The notes: generated by a model not told the origin, from the sequence alone. A stretch of 12,208 nt of DNA from Alphaproteobacteria bacterium (GCA_022822125.1 JAJECF010000032.1:1-12208); one strand, 5' to 3'. Counted from the stretch's first letter, positions 1 to 8,193 are shown. A program made the numbers and translations.

Positions 1-60
1 GGGGTCGCCTCCGCGGTCACTTGTGGCTGTTGCAAACCCAAAATACCGCCAGGCGACCCC
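1..60. repeat. Inverted repeat / hairpin at the window edge
   Basis: GGGGTCGCCT (1-10) is the exact reverse complement of AGGCGACCCC (51-60). Inside it GCGGT (13-17) can pair with ACCGC (45-49), making a long stem of about 15 pairs with a small internal loop and a 27-nt apical loop. No T-run follows on either strand, so a simple intrinsic terminator is not supported. It lies downstream of the leftward operon and could belong to an RNA or element that continues beyond the window. The pairing is seen; its function is unknown. Confidence 0.55.
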
Positions 61-100
61 GGAACCGAAAACAGCTACACCGAAATCATCTCAGATCAGC

Positions 101-130
101 GCAGAAACCATGTCCGCTCGACGGTTCTGC
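101..130. repeat. Second hairpin in the 1-229 gene-free stretch
   Basis: GCAGAAACC (101-109) pairs with GGTTCTGC (123-130) with one bulged A. GTC (112-114) and GAC (120-122) can extend the stem. No T-tract follows on either strand. Apart from this, the 1-60 hairpin and the microsatellite, the 229 bases downstream of the leftward operon contain no reading frame that I can support. Confidence 0.4.
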
Positions 131-144
131 AAGAGGCTCGCCAG

Positions 145-174
145 CATATAATATATAGAGAGAGAGAGAGAGAG
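145..174. repeat. TA/GA microsatellite
   Basis: A short alternating A/T run (about 146-156) passes directly into nine AG dinucleotides (157-174). It is a sharp island of low complexity in otherwise GC-rich DNA, just downstream of the last gene of the leftward operon. A TATAAT hexamer occurs at 147-152 (+), but no matching -35 box is visible, so it is not called a promoter. Confidence 0.85.
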
Positions 175-229
175 TTGCGAACAAATGCAGAAACATGAAA
201 GCCCGATTCTTCTCCTGCATCAATAGCCT

Positions 230-877
230 TTATCCCCCGCCCGCCATCGTATCCATCCGCCCCTCATTGGCTTCCTCGGCGCGCTGGCGGCCGGGGCGGG
301 CGTGGAGGCGGGCGTCGTAGTCCTGCAGGATTTGCGGCACGGCGACGCCGCGGCGGCCGGCCCAGCCAAGACAGGAGCCGAGCATGATGTCGGCGACCGA
401 AAAGGTCTCTCCCAGCAGCCAGGGCCGGCCATCGGCGAGCGCCGCCTCGGCCTTGGCAGCCTGCTTCAGCCAGTAGTCGCGCGCGCCCGACACCGCGACC
501 GGCGCCTCGCCGTAGATTTCCGACAGGTCCCCGTGGCGGCGGATGAGGTAGAGCGAGGTCGCGTCCAGCTCCATCGCCACATAGAAGCACCATTCGAGCA
601 CACGGGCGCGCTGGGCCTCGGGCCAGAGATCGACCCGGTCGCGGAAGCGCGCCGCCAGTTCGAGCGCAATGGCGCCGGACTCGGTGTAGCGCACGCCGTC
701 GATCTCCATCGTCGGGATCTTGTGCAGCAGGTTCACGGCGCGGTAGGCGGGCGCCGTCTGCTCCGGCGTGCGCGTTCGGATCGGCGTCGTCCCGTAGGTC
801 AGGCCGAGCTCCTGCAGGGTCCAGTGGACGCGGAGCGCGCGGGTGGAGACGATGCCCCAGACATGGATTGCGGTCAT
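230..877 (-). CDS. Glutathione S-transferase family protein
   Basis: This 215-residue protein has the length and two-domain layout of soluble cytosolic GSTs. The N-terminal thioredoxin-like half (about 1-80) has a Ser11/Thr12 near the first helix as possible catalytic or glutathione-contacting residues. It also has the IPT segment with the cis-proline (Pro55) and the Glu66-Ser67 pair that in this family binds the gamma-glutamyl end of glutathione. The C-terminal helical half carries the GETFSVADIML segment, the conserved N-capping box of GSTs. The start codon overlaps the stop of the upstream dehydrogenase gene as ATGA (874-877), so translation is probably coupled, with an AAGGG sequence about 8 nt upstream. 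It is the last gene of a four-gene unit. The substrate cannot be told; conjugation, isomerisation or a peroxidase role are all possible. Family assignment is confident, exact class is not. Confidence 0.88.
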   Translation of the reverse strand: MTAIHVWGIVSTRALRVHWTLQELGLTYGTTPIRTRTPEQTAPAYRAVNLLHKIPTMEIDGVRYTESGAIALELAARFRDRVDLWPEAQRARVLEWCFYVAMELDATSLYLIRRHGDLSEIYGEAPVAVSGARDYWLKQAAKAEAALADGRPWLLGETFSVADIMLGSCLGWAGRRGVAVPQILQDYDARLHARPGRQRAEEANEGRMDTMAGGG

Positions 878-3822
878 GCAAGCGCCCTTTCCAGAAGGCG
901 TACGGGATGTTGCGCCTGTCTGCCGGCGCCGTCGGCAATCTGGTGGCGGCAGCTTGTGCCGTCCGCGGCGATGAGCGTGCCCCGCCCCTCGGCGCGCACG
1001 GCTGGCAGCAGCGCCGCCTCGGCCATCATCATCGACACCTCGTAATGCTCCGCCTCATAGCCGAAACTGCCGGCCATGCCGCAGCAGGAGCTTTCGACGA
1101 GTTCCGGTTCCAGCCCCGGCACGAGCGCCAGCGCGGCCAGAACCGCCTCCGGCCCGTCGAAGCTCTTGCGGTGGCAATGGGCGTGGACGAGCGCGCGGCC
1201 TTCGGGCAGCGGTCGGAGCCGGGAGGCCAGCCGGTCCGCCGTCTCGCCCTCCGAAACCAGGCTCTCCAGCATGACGGCGCTCTCGGCCACCCGCGCGCTG
1301 TCCGGCCCCGGCAGCACGGCCTGCAATTCGTCGCGGAAGGTGAACAGGCAGGAGGGCTCCAGACCGACAATCGGCGTGCCGGCCTCGGCATGGGGCAGCA
1401 GCATGGCGACGGAGCGGCGCATCTCGGCGCGCGCCCGGTCGATGCGCCCGGCCGCCAGCCAGCTTCGCCCGCAACAGGGCGGCCGCGCGCCGCCGGCCCC
1501 CTGCGGGTGGCGCACGCGGAAGCCCGCAGCCTCCAGCACCCGCACGGCCGCGCGCGCATTCTCCGGCTCGAAGGCGGTGTTGAAACAGTCGGCGAACAGC
1601 ACGGCCTCGCGCGCGCCGTTTGCGGGCGCGCCGCTATCGGCCGGCCGGAAACGGTCCCGCCGCCAGGCCGGCAACCGGCGATGGCGGGAGAAGCCGGTCA
1701 TGCGCTCGCGCAGCGCCCTGAGCGGCCGGACCCGCTCGGCGGCGTTCAGCAGCGGGGCGAACGGTGCCAGCCGCGGCGCGTAATGCGGCAGGGAAGAGAC
1801 CAGGCGGTCCTTGAGCGTCAGGCCGCGCCGGGACTTGTAATGGTGCAGGAACTCGACCTTCATCCGCGCCATGTCCACGCCGGTCGGGCATTCGCGCCGG
1901 CAGCCCTTGCAGCCGACGCAGAGCGCCATGGTCCGCGCCATGTCGTCCGACACGAGCGCATCCGGGCCGAGCTGGCCGGAGAGCGCGAGCCGCAGCGTGT
2001 TGGCGCGCCCGCGCGTCAGGTCCCGCTCGCGCCCCGTCGCCCGGAAGGACGGGCACATCACGCCGGGGTCGGCCTTGCGGCAGGCGCCGTTATTGTTGCA
2101 CATCTCGGCCGCGCCGAGGAAGCCGCCCGGCCAGTCCGACCAGTCGAGCGCGGGCCGGAGCGGCGCGGCCGCATAGCCCGGCTTGAAGCGGAAGAGCGCG
2201 CGGTCGTCCATCCGGGGCGCGCGCACGATCTTGCCGGGATTGAAGAGGCCCCCGGGGTCGAAGGCGTCCTTCACCTCCTCGAAGGCGCGCACCAGCGAGG
2301 AGCCGAACATGGGCTCGTGGAACTCCGAGCGGAGGATGCCGTCTCCATGCTCGCCGGAATGGCTGCCCTTGTATTCGCGCACCATGGCGAAGGCGTCTTC
2401 CGCGATGGCGCGCATGGCGGCCGCGCCCCGAGACTGCTTCAGGTTGAGCACCGGGCGGACATGCAGGAGGCCGACCGAGGCATGCGCATACCAGGTGCCG
2501 GTCGTGCCGTGTTTCTCGAAGATGCGCGTCAGCCGGTCGGTGAAGTCCCCCAGATGTTCGAGCGGCACCGCGCAGTCCTCGATGAAGGAGACCGGCTTGC
2601 CCTCGGTTTTCATCGACATGACAATGTTGAGGCCCGCCTCGCGCACCCCCCAGATACGCGCCTGGAGCGCCGGCTCGACGGCCCGGACGACGGCGCCCGG
2701 ATGGCCCAGATCGCTCATCGCATCGTCCAGCGCCTCCAGCCGGGAGAGCAGCGCCGCCCTGTCCTCGCCGGCGAATTCGACCAGCAGCAGCGCGTCCGGC
2801 CGCCCCTGCACAACCTCGCTGACCGTCTCGCGGAATATCTGGATGCCGCGCCCGAGCTCGATGATGGTGCGGTCCACCAGTTCGACCGCATCGGGGCCGA
2901 GCGCCACCAGCCGCGGCACGGCGTCCATCGCGTCGCGGAAGCGCGGAAAGTGGCACACGCCCAGCACCCTGTGCGGCGGCACGGGCTGGAGATCGACCTC
3001 GATGGCGGTGAAGAAACCGAGCGTGCCCTCGGAGCCCACCAGAATATGCGCCATGTTGTGCCCGGCGGCGTCCACGCTTTCGAGATTGTAGCCGCCGACC
3101 TTGCGGAGCACGTCGGGGAAGCCGCGCGCGATGGCGTCGCGCTCGCGCTCGGCGATGGCGCGCAGCTTGCGCACGAGGTCGATATAGCCGGGCGTGCCGC
3201 CGCCAGCGCCGAGATTGCCCGGCATACGCGCGAAGCGGTGACGGCCGCCATCGGCCAGGATCGCCTCGATGGCGTGGGTATTATGGACCATGTTGCCGTA
3301 GCGGATCGAACGCGAACCGCAGGAATTATTGGCCGCCATGCCGCCGAGCGTCGCCCGGCTTGCGGTCGAGATATCCACCGGGAACATGAGGCCGTCCCGC
3401 CTGAGCCGCGCATTCAGCCGCCCGAGCACAACGCCCGGCTCCACGCGCGCGCGCCGGTTGTCGATATCGATCTCCAGCACCCGATCAAGATGGGCGGAGC
3501 AGTCGACCACCAGCGCCTCGCCGACCGTCTGGCCCGCCTGCGAGGTGCCGCCGCCGCGCGCCAGCACCGGCGCGCCCTCTTCGCGCGCAATCGCCAGCGC
3601 CGCCTCGACATCACCGATGGAGCGGGGCCGGACGATCCCGATCGGCTCGATCTGGTAGATCGAGGCGTCGGTGGAATAGCGTCCGCGTTCGAACGGGTCG
3701 AACAGCACCTCGCCTTCCAGCGCCGCGCGCAGCCGCGCCGCCAGACGGGGCTCGCCGACCCGGACGCCGGACGCCCGCTCCGCCGTCACCGGACCCGCCA
3801 CCGGCCGCTGCCCTGTCTGCAT
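874..3822 (-). CDS. FAD-binding and 4Fe-4S dehydrogenase, YdiJ / D-2-hydroxyacid dehydrogenase type
   Basis: This is a 982-residue fusion of a GlcD-like flavoprotein with a GlpC-like iron-sulfur subunit, near the size of E. coli YdiJ (about 1,000 residues). Residues ~57-197 form the FAD domain, with GGGTSQAGQTVG at 90-101 and GGMAANNSCGSR at 160-171. Residues ~250-535 form the FAD-oxidase C-terminal domain with the GEHGDG motif (490-495). Iron-sulfur cysteines follow: C575, C581 and C590, then CVGCKGCRRECP at 635-646. The last third has the two CCG motifs (C783-C784, C913-C914) and HAHCH (879-883). The family oxidises a 2-hydroxyacid (lactate, glycolate or 2-hydroxyglutarate) and passes electrons through Fe-S centres to the quinone pool or another acceptor. 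The ATG at 3822 is preferred because GAGG lies 7 nt upstream; a longer frame begins at 3915 without support. It overlaps the preceding protease gene by 37 nt and the next gene by 4 nt. The exact substrate is inference. Confidence 0.93.
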   Translation of the reverse strand: MQTGQRPVAGPVTAERASGVRVGEPRLAARLRAALEGEVLFDPFERGRYSTDASIYQIEPIGIVRPRSIGDVEAALAIAREEGAPVLARGGGTSQAGQTVGEALVVDCSAHLDRVLEIDIDNRRARVEPGVVLGRLNARLRRDGLMFPVDISTASRATLGGMAANNSCGSRSIRYGNMVHNTHAIEAILADGGRHRFARMPGNLGAGGGTPGYIDLVRKLRAIAERERDAIARGFPDVLRKVGGYNLESVDAAGHNMAHILVGSEGTLGFFTAIEVDLQPVPPHRVLGVCHFPRFRDAMDAVPRLVALGPDAVELVDRTIIELGRGIQIFRETVSEVVQGRPDALLLVEFAGEDRAALLSRLEALDDAMSDLGHPGAVVRAVEPALQARIWGVREAGLNIVMSMKTEGKPVSFIEDCAVPLEHLGDFTDRLTRIFEKHGTTGTWYAHASVGLLHVRPVLNLKQSRGAAAMRAIAEDAFAMVREYKGSHSGEHGDGILRSEFHEPMFGSSLVRAFEEVKDAFDPGGLFNPGKIVRAPRMDDRALFRFKPGYAAAPLRPALDWSDWPGGFLGAAEMCNNNGACRKADPGVMCPSFRATGRERDLTRGRANTLRLALSGQLGPDALVSDDMARTMALCVGCKGCRRECPTGVDMARMKVEFLHHYKSRRGLTLKDRLVSSLPHYAPRLAPFAPLLNAAERVRPLRALRERMTGFSRHRRLPAWRRDRFRPADSGAPANGAREAVLFADCFNTAFEPENARAAVRVLEAAGFRVRHPQGAGGARPPCCGRSWLAAGRIDRARAEMRRSVAMLLPHAEAGTPIVGLEPSCLFTFRDELQAVLPGPDSARVAESAVMLESLVSEGETADRLASRLRPLPEGRALVHAHCHRKSFDGPEAVLAALALVPGLEPELVESSCCGMAGSFGYEAEHYEVSMMMAEAALLPAVRAEGRGTLIAADGTSCRHQIADGAGRQAQHPVRLLERALA

Positions 3823-4853
3823 GCCGTTTCCTCGCCCCCGGTTTCCGCGCGGCCTGCAGCCTGCCAGCGTTTCCAGCCATAGCGCACGCAGGCCAGGCCG
3901 CCCGCGGCGCGCCATCTGCGCTTGACGGATATGACGCCGCTATGCCCGGTGCGGGGGTTGGCCCAGCGCGTTTCGGCCGCGCCCGCCTCCAGCGCCCGGC
4001 GGCGCGCCTCCGAGGCCAGCGCACCGTCGGTGGCGAGCCCGGACGACAGCGCGTATTCGAGCGCGCGGCGGTTCGCGATCCAGCGGGCGATGCGCTCGTC
4101 ATTCGCCGGATGGGTGCGCGCCATCGCCATGCCGAGCGGGCCGTAGCCGCCTTCCCGGCCCTCCCTGGTGCGGGCGAGCCGCATCAGCATCTGTTCCCCG
4201 GCGGCGAGCGGCACGCCCGCTTCCGCGAGGATGAGCGCCGAGTAGTAGTCGGCCTCCAGCTCATGCTGTTGCGAATAGGCGAGCGCGCCCATGCCGAGGC
4301 CGAACGAACCACCCGTCTGCACCATTCCCTCGAAGCAATTGTCTCCCGGCCGGTCGCAGGCCGCGGCGCCGGCGATAGCGCCGACGATCAGCCCGCCCAG
4401 CGCGCCGACGGTCGCGTCCTGCATGCGCTTGTCGATATGGTCGGCGATGATATGGCCGTATTCATGCGCCAGCACCGCGGCGATTTCCTCGTCCGAGCCG
4501 GCTGCGGCGAGCAGGCCCGCATTCATCGTCACCCGGTGGCTGCCGTCGACATGGGCGTTGATTGTCCGGGCGCGCGAGCGGACAGGGCTGCGGGAGAGGA
4601 TCGCGCCGCAATTCGCGCCCCGCATGCGCAGGCAGACGCGGTGCGCCGCCGGGCGGATATGGCGCACGACGCGGGCGAGCGAGTCATGCTGGGCCGCTTC
4701 GTCGAGGCGCCTCTGCTGCGGGATGGCGCGCGCCTGCAGCATCCGGCGCGCCTCCTGCCGCTCCGCACCGGTCGCCGGCACGCCGGGGCGGTCCACCCCG
4801 GAGCAGGCGGCGAGCGCCAGCAGGGCTGCGGAAAGGGCCGCCGCCCGCGCCAA
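3786..4853 (-). CDS. M48 family zinc metalloprotease, predicted lipoprotein
   Basis: This 355-residue protein begins with a lipoprotein signal peptide whose lipobox is LAAC (residues 14-17), so the mature protein should be lipid-anchored at Cys17 and act in the periplasm or envelope. The zinc site is HEYGH (130-134), with the third ligand in ELEAD (Glu198, Asp202), typical of M48 peptidases such as BepA/LoiP. A Gly/Ala-rich hydrophobic segment (about 148-165) follows the active site. The last ~60 residues (RWANPRTGHSG ... TACRQGSGRW) resemble the 17-kDa-antigen-like tail seen in some alphaproteobacterial surface lipoproteins. That resemblance supports reading through to the stop at 3786 despite the 37-nt overlap with the next gene. 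The start is TTG at 4853, chosen because GGAGG sits 7 nt upstream and the signal peptide begins right there. It follows the oxidoreductase gene after 2 nt. It probably works in outer-membrane protein quality control; its substrate is unknown. Confidence 0.9.
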   Translation of the reverse strand: MARAAALSAALLALAACSGVDRPGVPATGAERQEARRMLQARAIPQQRRLDEAAQHDSLARVVRHIRPAAHRVCLRMRGANCGAILSRSPVRSRARTINAHVDGSHRVTMNAGLLAAAGSDEEIAAVLAHEYGHIIADHIDKRMQDATVGALGGLIVGAIAGAAACDRPGDNCFEGMVQTGGSFGLGMGALAYSQQHELEADYYSALILAEAGVPLAAGEQMLMRLARTREGREGGYGPLGMAMARTHPANDERIARWIANRRALEYALSSGLATDGALASEARRRALEAGAAETRWANPRTGHSGVISVKRRWRAAGGLACVRYGWKRWQAAGRAETGGEETACRQGSGRWRVR

Positions 4854-4855
4854 GG

Positions 4856-5866
4856 CTAGTCCTCCATGACGATGGCGACGCGGCCGATCGCGCGCCGCGA
4901 CAGCACCGCGGCCATCGCGTCCCTGAAGCCCTCCAGCGGGAAGGTCAGGTCCACCCGCGGCTTGAGGCGCCCTTCCTCGAACCAGGCAAAGAGCTGCGCC
5001 ATGCCGGCCCGCATCCGGTCCTCCACCTCATAGCGGATGTCCTTCGGGCTCCAGCCGACATAGGTGCCGAAATTCATGCCCACGACGCTCACCGTCTTGA
5101 CCAGCAGGATATTGGCGGGAATCTGCTGGATCGTGCCGCCGGCGAAGCCGACCGGCATGATGCGCCCCTCGAAGGCGATGCAACGCAGCGAACGCTCGAA
5201 CACCTCGCCGCCGACCGGATCGTAGATGACATCCGCCCCGCGGCCATCCGTGATCGCCAGCACCTCCTCGCGGAAGTCGGCCTCGCGGTAATTGATGGCG
5301 TGATCCGCGCCGTGCGCGCGCGCGGCCGCCAGCTTCTCGTCCGAGCCGGCCGTCGCGATGACGCGCGCGCCCACAATCTTGCCGATCTCGACGGCGGCGA
5401 TGCCCACACCCCCCGCCGCGCCGTGGACGAGCAGCGTTTCGCCCTCCGCGAGCCGCAGCATGTTCGGCCAGCAGAGCGCGGCGTATGAGGTGTGGTAGGA
5501 GTTGGTGAAGGCGATGGCGTGGCGGAATTCCATGCTGTCGGGGATCGCGAACGTGTTGACCTCGAGCGCCGCGGCCTCCTCCGCCAGCCCGCCCCAGTCG
5601 AGCACCGCCAGCACCCGGTCGCCCGGCCGGAAGCGCGTGACCTCCGACCCGACCTCGGTGACGGTGCCCGCATATTCGGTGCCGGGGGTGAAGGGGCGCG
5701 GCGGCCGGCGCTGATAGCGGCCCTGGACCACCAGCGAGGTGGCGAAGGAGATGCCGCAGGCCCGCCCCCTTATGCGCACATGGCGGGGCCCGATCTCCGG
5801 CGGCGGCGTCTCGCGGATTTCGAGCTCGTCGAACGGTTTCCAGTCATCCACCACCACGGCGCGCAT
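4856..5866 (-). CDS. NADPH:quinone oxidoreductase, zinc-less MDR family
   Basis: This 336-residue protein has the medium-chain dehydrogenase/reductase fold. The N-terminal GroES-like half contains PGTEYAGTV (61-69) and PGDRV (81-85). The nucleotide-binding half contains HGAAGGVG (148-155), the AAxGGVG signature of NAD(P)H:quinone reductases and related enoyl reductases. The run of cysteines that binds structural zinc in alcohol dehydrogenases is absent, as expected for the QOR branch. It should reduce quinones or other activated carbonyl or enone compounds in the cytoplasm using NADPH. It is the first gene of the leftward unit; GGAGG lies 11 nt before the ATG, a slightly long spacing. Its 3' end (MED-TAG) supplies the Shine-Dalgarno sequence of the protease gene that follows. 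An acryloyl-CoA reductase-like role cannot be excluded. Confidence 0.92.
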   Translation of the reverse strand: MRAVVVDDWKPFDELEIRETPPPEIGPRHVRIRGRACGISFATSLVVQGRYQRRPPRPFTPGTEYAGTVTEVGSEVTRFRPGDRVLAVLDWGGLAEEAAALEVNTFAIPDSMEFRHAIAFTNSYHTSYAALCWPNMLRLAEGETLLVHGAAGGVGIAAVEIGKIVGARVIATAGSDEKLAAARAHGADHAINYREADFREEVLAITDGRGADVIYDPVGGEVFERSLRCIAFEGRIMPVGFAGGTIQQIPANILLVKTVSVVGMNFGTYVGWSPKDIRYEVEDRMRAGMAQLFAWFEEGRLKPRVDLTFPLEGFRDAMAAVLSRRAIGRVAIVMED

Positions 5867-5907
5867 GGACAGTTCCGCCTCCCGGGTCCAGAATCGATCC
5901 TGTCATG
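5864..5907. promoter_or_regulatory. Divergent intergenic region with a dyad over both start codons
   Basis: The 38 nt between two divergent genes are framed by CATGGACAG (5864-5872) and CTGTCATG (5900-5907). These are inverted copies, apart from one extra G, that include both ATG codons. No convincing -35/-10 pair was found here, so promoters may lie partly inside the opposite gene. The dyad is seen; an operator role is only a possibility. Confidence 0.3.
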
Positions 5908-6432
5908 AAAGGCTATTTCGGCATCGGCGTCGAGGGATTGAGCAAGCCGCTCAATGCCGGCAACCTGTTCCGCTCGGCCCAGGCCTTCGGCGCGAGCTTC
6001 CTGTTCACGGTCGGCGCCAGCTATGCGGAGCGCGCCGGCCGCGGCGGCGGCGATACCTCCCATGCGCCGGGCAAGGTGCCGCTCTACGCCTTTCCCGACG
6101 CGGGCGCGATGGTGCTGCCGCGCGGCTGCGCACTGGTGGGCGTGGAATTGCTCGACGAGGCGGTGGCGCTGCCGAGCTTCCGCCACCCGGCGCGGGCCGC
6201 CTATATCCTCGGCCCCGAGCGCGACTCGCTCTCCGCGCCGGTGCTGGCGCGCTGCGCCCATGTGGTCCGCATTCCGACCGCCTTCTGCGTCAATGTCGCC
6301 ATGGCGGGCGCCATCGTGATGTATGACCGCGCGCTGACCCTCGGCCGCTTCGCGCCGCGCCCGCTCCGCCCCGGCGGGCCGGCCGAAGCCCTCCCGCCGC
6401 ATATCCACGGCAAGCCGAAACGGCGGGCGTGA
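5905..6432 (+). CDS. SpoU/TrmH-family RNA methyltransferase
   Basis: This 175-residue protein shows the three SPOUT (SpoU) motifs in order. Motif 1 is NAGNLFRSAQAFG (17-29, with the catalytic-type Asn17 and Arg23), motif 2 is ILGPERDSLS (101-110), and motif 3 is IPTAFCVNVAMAGAIVMYD (123-141). The family transfers methyl from S-adenosylmethionine to ribose 2'-OH (sometimes a base) in tRNA or rRNA, using a C-terminal trefoil knot and a dimer. The usual serine of the motif 3 SLN segment is Cys here (CVN). The short length and lack of an extra N-terminal RNA-binding domain place it with single-domain TrmH/TrmL-like enzymes. The Shine-Dalgarno is weak. It diverges from the oxidoreductase operon and converges on leuA. 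The target nucleotide cannot be read from sequence. Confidence 0.9.
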   Translation: MKGYFGIGVEGLSKPLNAGNLFRSAQAFGASFLFTVGASYAERAGRGGGDTSHAPGKVPLYAFPDAGAMVLPRGCALVGVELLDEAVALPSFRHPARAAYILGPERDSLSAPVLARCAHVVRIPTAFCVNVAMAGAIVMYDRALTLGRFAPRPLRPGGPAEALPPHIHGKPKRRA

Positions 6433-6447
6433 GCGGGCCCGCATTGT

Positions 6448-6499
6448 CGCCCGGGGTGAGAATCGGGGTTGAGCGTCCAGCCCTGCGCCCACCCGGGCG
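6448..6499. terminator. Possible bidirectional hairpin between convergent genes
   Basis: CGCCCGGGGTG (6448-6458) and CACCCGGGCG (6490-6499) are inverted copies with one extra G. They sit in the 75-nt gap where the methyltransferase and leuA converge. There is no T-tract on either strand, so this is at most a non-canonical terminator or an RNA-stabilising stem. Confidence 0.3.
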
Positions 6500-6507
6500 G
6501 ATCCTGC

Positions 6508-8193
6508 TCAGGACAGGGCGAGGCCGCCGGCGCGGTTGACGGCGCTGGTGACCGCCTTGAGCGACGCGGAGACGATATCCGGGTCCATGCCGGCGCCGTG
6601 GACGGTGCCGCCGTCGGGCCGCGTCATCTGCACGAAGGCGGCGGCGGTGGCGCCTGCGCCCTTGCCGACCGCATGCTCGTGGAAGTCGGTCAGCGTGAGG
6701 TCGAGGCCGTAGGTCTTGCGCAGCGCATCCATATAGGCGTCGATCGGCCCGTTGCCGCGCCCCGTAATCGACCGTTCGGCGCCGTTCTCGCGCAGCGTGG
6801 CGGTCATGATCCGCATTTCCGAGGCGTGGGGGTCCGGCCGGGTTGCATCCGAAACGAATTCCAGCGGCGAATTGGCCTTCAGATACGCCTTTTCAAAGGC
6901 CTCCCAGATGCGCGCCGGAGCCAGCTCCTCCTCGGTTTCGTCGGCGATCTGCTGCACCTGCTGGCTGAACTCGACCTGCACCGAGCGCGGCAGCGAAACG
7001 CCGAAGGAACGCTCCAGGATATAGGCGATGCCGCCCTTGCCGGACTGGCTGTTGATCCGCACCACGGTCTCGTAGGTCCGGCCGAGATCGGCCGGGTCGA
7101 TAGGCAGGTAGGGCACTTCCCAGACCGGGCTGTTGGCCTGCTCCAGCGCCGTGAAGCCCTTCTTGATCGCGTCCTGGTGGGAGCCGGAGAAGGCGGTATA
7201 GACCAGCTCTCCCGCCCAGGGATGGCGCGGATGGACCGGCAGACGGTTGCAATGCTCCGCCACCTCGATGGTGCGGTTGATGTCCGAAAAGTCGAGGCCG
7301 GGATCGACGCCCTGGGTGTACATGTTGATCGCGAGCGTGACGATATCGACATTGCCGGTGCGCTCGCCATTGCCGAACAGCGTGCCCTCGATGCGCTCGG
7401 CGCCGGCCATGAAGGCGAGTTCGGCGGCGGCCACGCCCGTGCCCCGGTCATTATGCGGGTGGAGGCTCAGCACGATGCTGTCCCGCCGGGCGAGATTGCG
7501 GTGCATCCATTCGATCTGGTCGGCGTAGATATTGGGCGTCGCCATCTCCACCGTCGCCGGCAGGTTGACGATCATCTTGCGCTCGGGCGTCGGCTGCCAG
7601 ACCTCCGAGACCGCGTCGCAGATCTCCTTGGCGTAGTCGAGTTCGGTGCCGGTGAAGCTCTCCGGCGAATACTGATAGATGACCTCCGTCTCCGGGACGG
7701 TCGGCGTGAGGTCGCGGATCAGCTTCGCGCCATCGACCGCGATTTTGGTGATCCCGGCCCGGTCCTGGCCGAAGACCACGCGGCGCTGCAGCGTCGAGGT
7801 CGAGTTGTAGAGGTGGACGATGGCCCGGCGCGACCCGGCGATGGCCTCGAAGGTGCGCCGGATCAGCTCGTCGCGCGACTGGGTGAGCACCTGGATGGTG
7901 ACGTCGTCGGGGATCTGCCCCCGGTCGATGATGTGGCGGCAGAAGTCGAAATCGGTCTGGCTGGCGGAGGGGAAGCCGACCTCGATCTCCTTGAAGCCGA
8001 GGCGCACGAGCTCCTCGAACATGCGCAGCTTCCGCCGGAGGCCCATCGGCTCCACGAGCGCCTGGTTGCCGTCGCGCAGATCGACGGAGCACCAGATGGG
8101 CGGCTGCGTGATGACGGCGCCCGGCCAGCTGCGGTCGGGCAGGTCAACGGGTTGGAAGGGAACGTATTTCCCGGTCGGATCGATGCTGGGCAT
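6508..8193 (-). CDS. leuA: 2-isopropylmalate synthase (long, type 2 class)
   Basis: LeuA condenses acetyl-CoA with 2-oxoisovalerate to 2-isopropylmalate, the first committed step of leucine synthesis. The 561-residue protein has the N-terminal TIM barrel with DLRDGNQAL (38-46; Arg40 and metal-binding Asp41), HPHNDRG (245-251; His245 and His247) and GNGERTGNVD (274-283; Asn275). By analogy with Mycobacterium tuberculosis LeuA these residues bind the divalent metal and the substrate. The C-terminal part (about 430-550) is the LeuA dimer/regulatory domain where leucine feedback normally acts. The N-terminus (PIWCSVDLRDGNQAL preceded by ~32 residues) and total length match the LEU4-like class rather than the ~515-residue enteric LeuA. 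It is the only leucine gene visible here. Upstream lies a promoter, a Leu/Ile-rich leader peptide and alternative hairpins, so expression is probably controlled by leucine supply. Confidence 0.97.
   Translation of the reverse strand: MPSIDPTGKYVPFQPVDLPDRSWPGAVITQPPIWCSVDLRDGNQALVEPMGLRRKLRMFEELVRLGFKEIEVGFPSASQTDFDFCRHIIDRGQIPDDVTIQVLTQSRDELIRRTFEAIAGSRRAIVHLYNSTSTLQRRVVFGQDRAGITKIAVDGAKLIRDLTPTVPETEVIYQYSPESFTGTELDYAKEICDAVSEVWQPTPERKMIVNLPATVEMATPNIYADQIEWMHRNLARRDSIVLSLHPHNDRGTGVAAAELAFMAGAERIEGTLFGNGERTGNVDIVTLAINMYTQGVDPGLDFSDINRTIEVAEHCNRLPVHPRHPWAGELVYTAFSGSHQDAIKKGFTALEQANSPVWEVPYLPIDPADLGRTYETVVRINSQSGKGGIAYILERSFGVSLPRSVQVEFSQQVQQIADETEEELAPARIWEAFEKAYLKANSPLEFVSDATRPDPHASEMRIMTATLRENGAERSITGRGNGPIDAYMDALRKTYGLDLTLTDFHEHAVGKGAGATAAAFVQMTRPDGGTVHGAGMDPDIVSASLKAVTSAVNRAGGLALS

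Noticed and set aside
185..226. A 13-codon + frame (MQKHESPILLLHQ) after the GA run
   Set aside because: It has only the GA repeat as a ribosome site, no downstream gene on the + strand and no sign of conservation, so chance is likely.
868..3882. A 1004-codon open frame on the + strand
   Set aside because: It lies fully opposite the FAD/Fe-S dehydrogenase, whose domains and cysteine motifs are unmistakable. The + frame is His/Arg/Ala-rich low-complexity text of the kind GC-rich antisense frames produce.
3823..3915. A longer start for the FAD/Fe-S dehydrogenase at 3915
   Set aside because: The extra 31 residues are Arg/Gly-rich, overlap the protease tail further, and lack the good ribosome site found before 3822.
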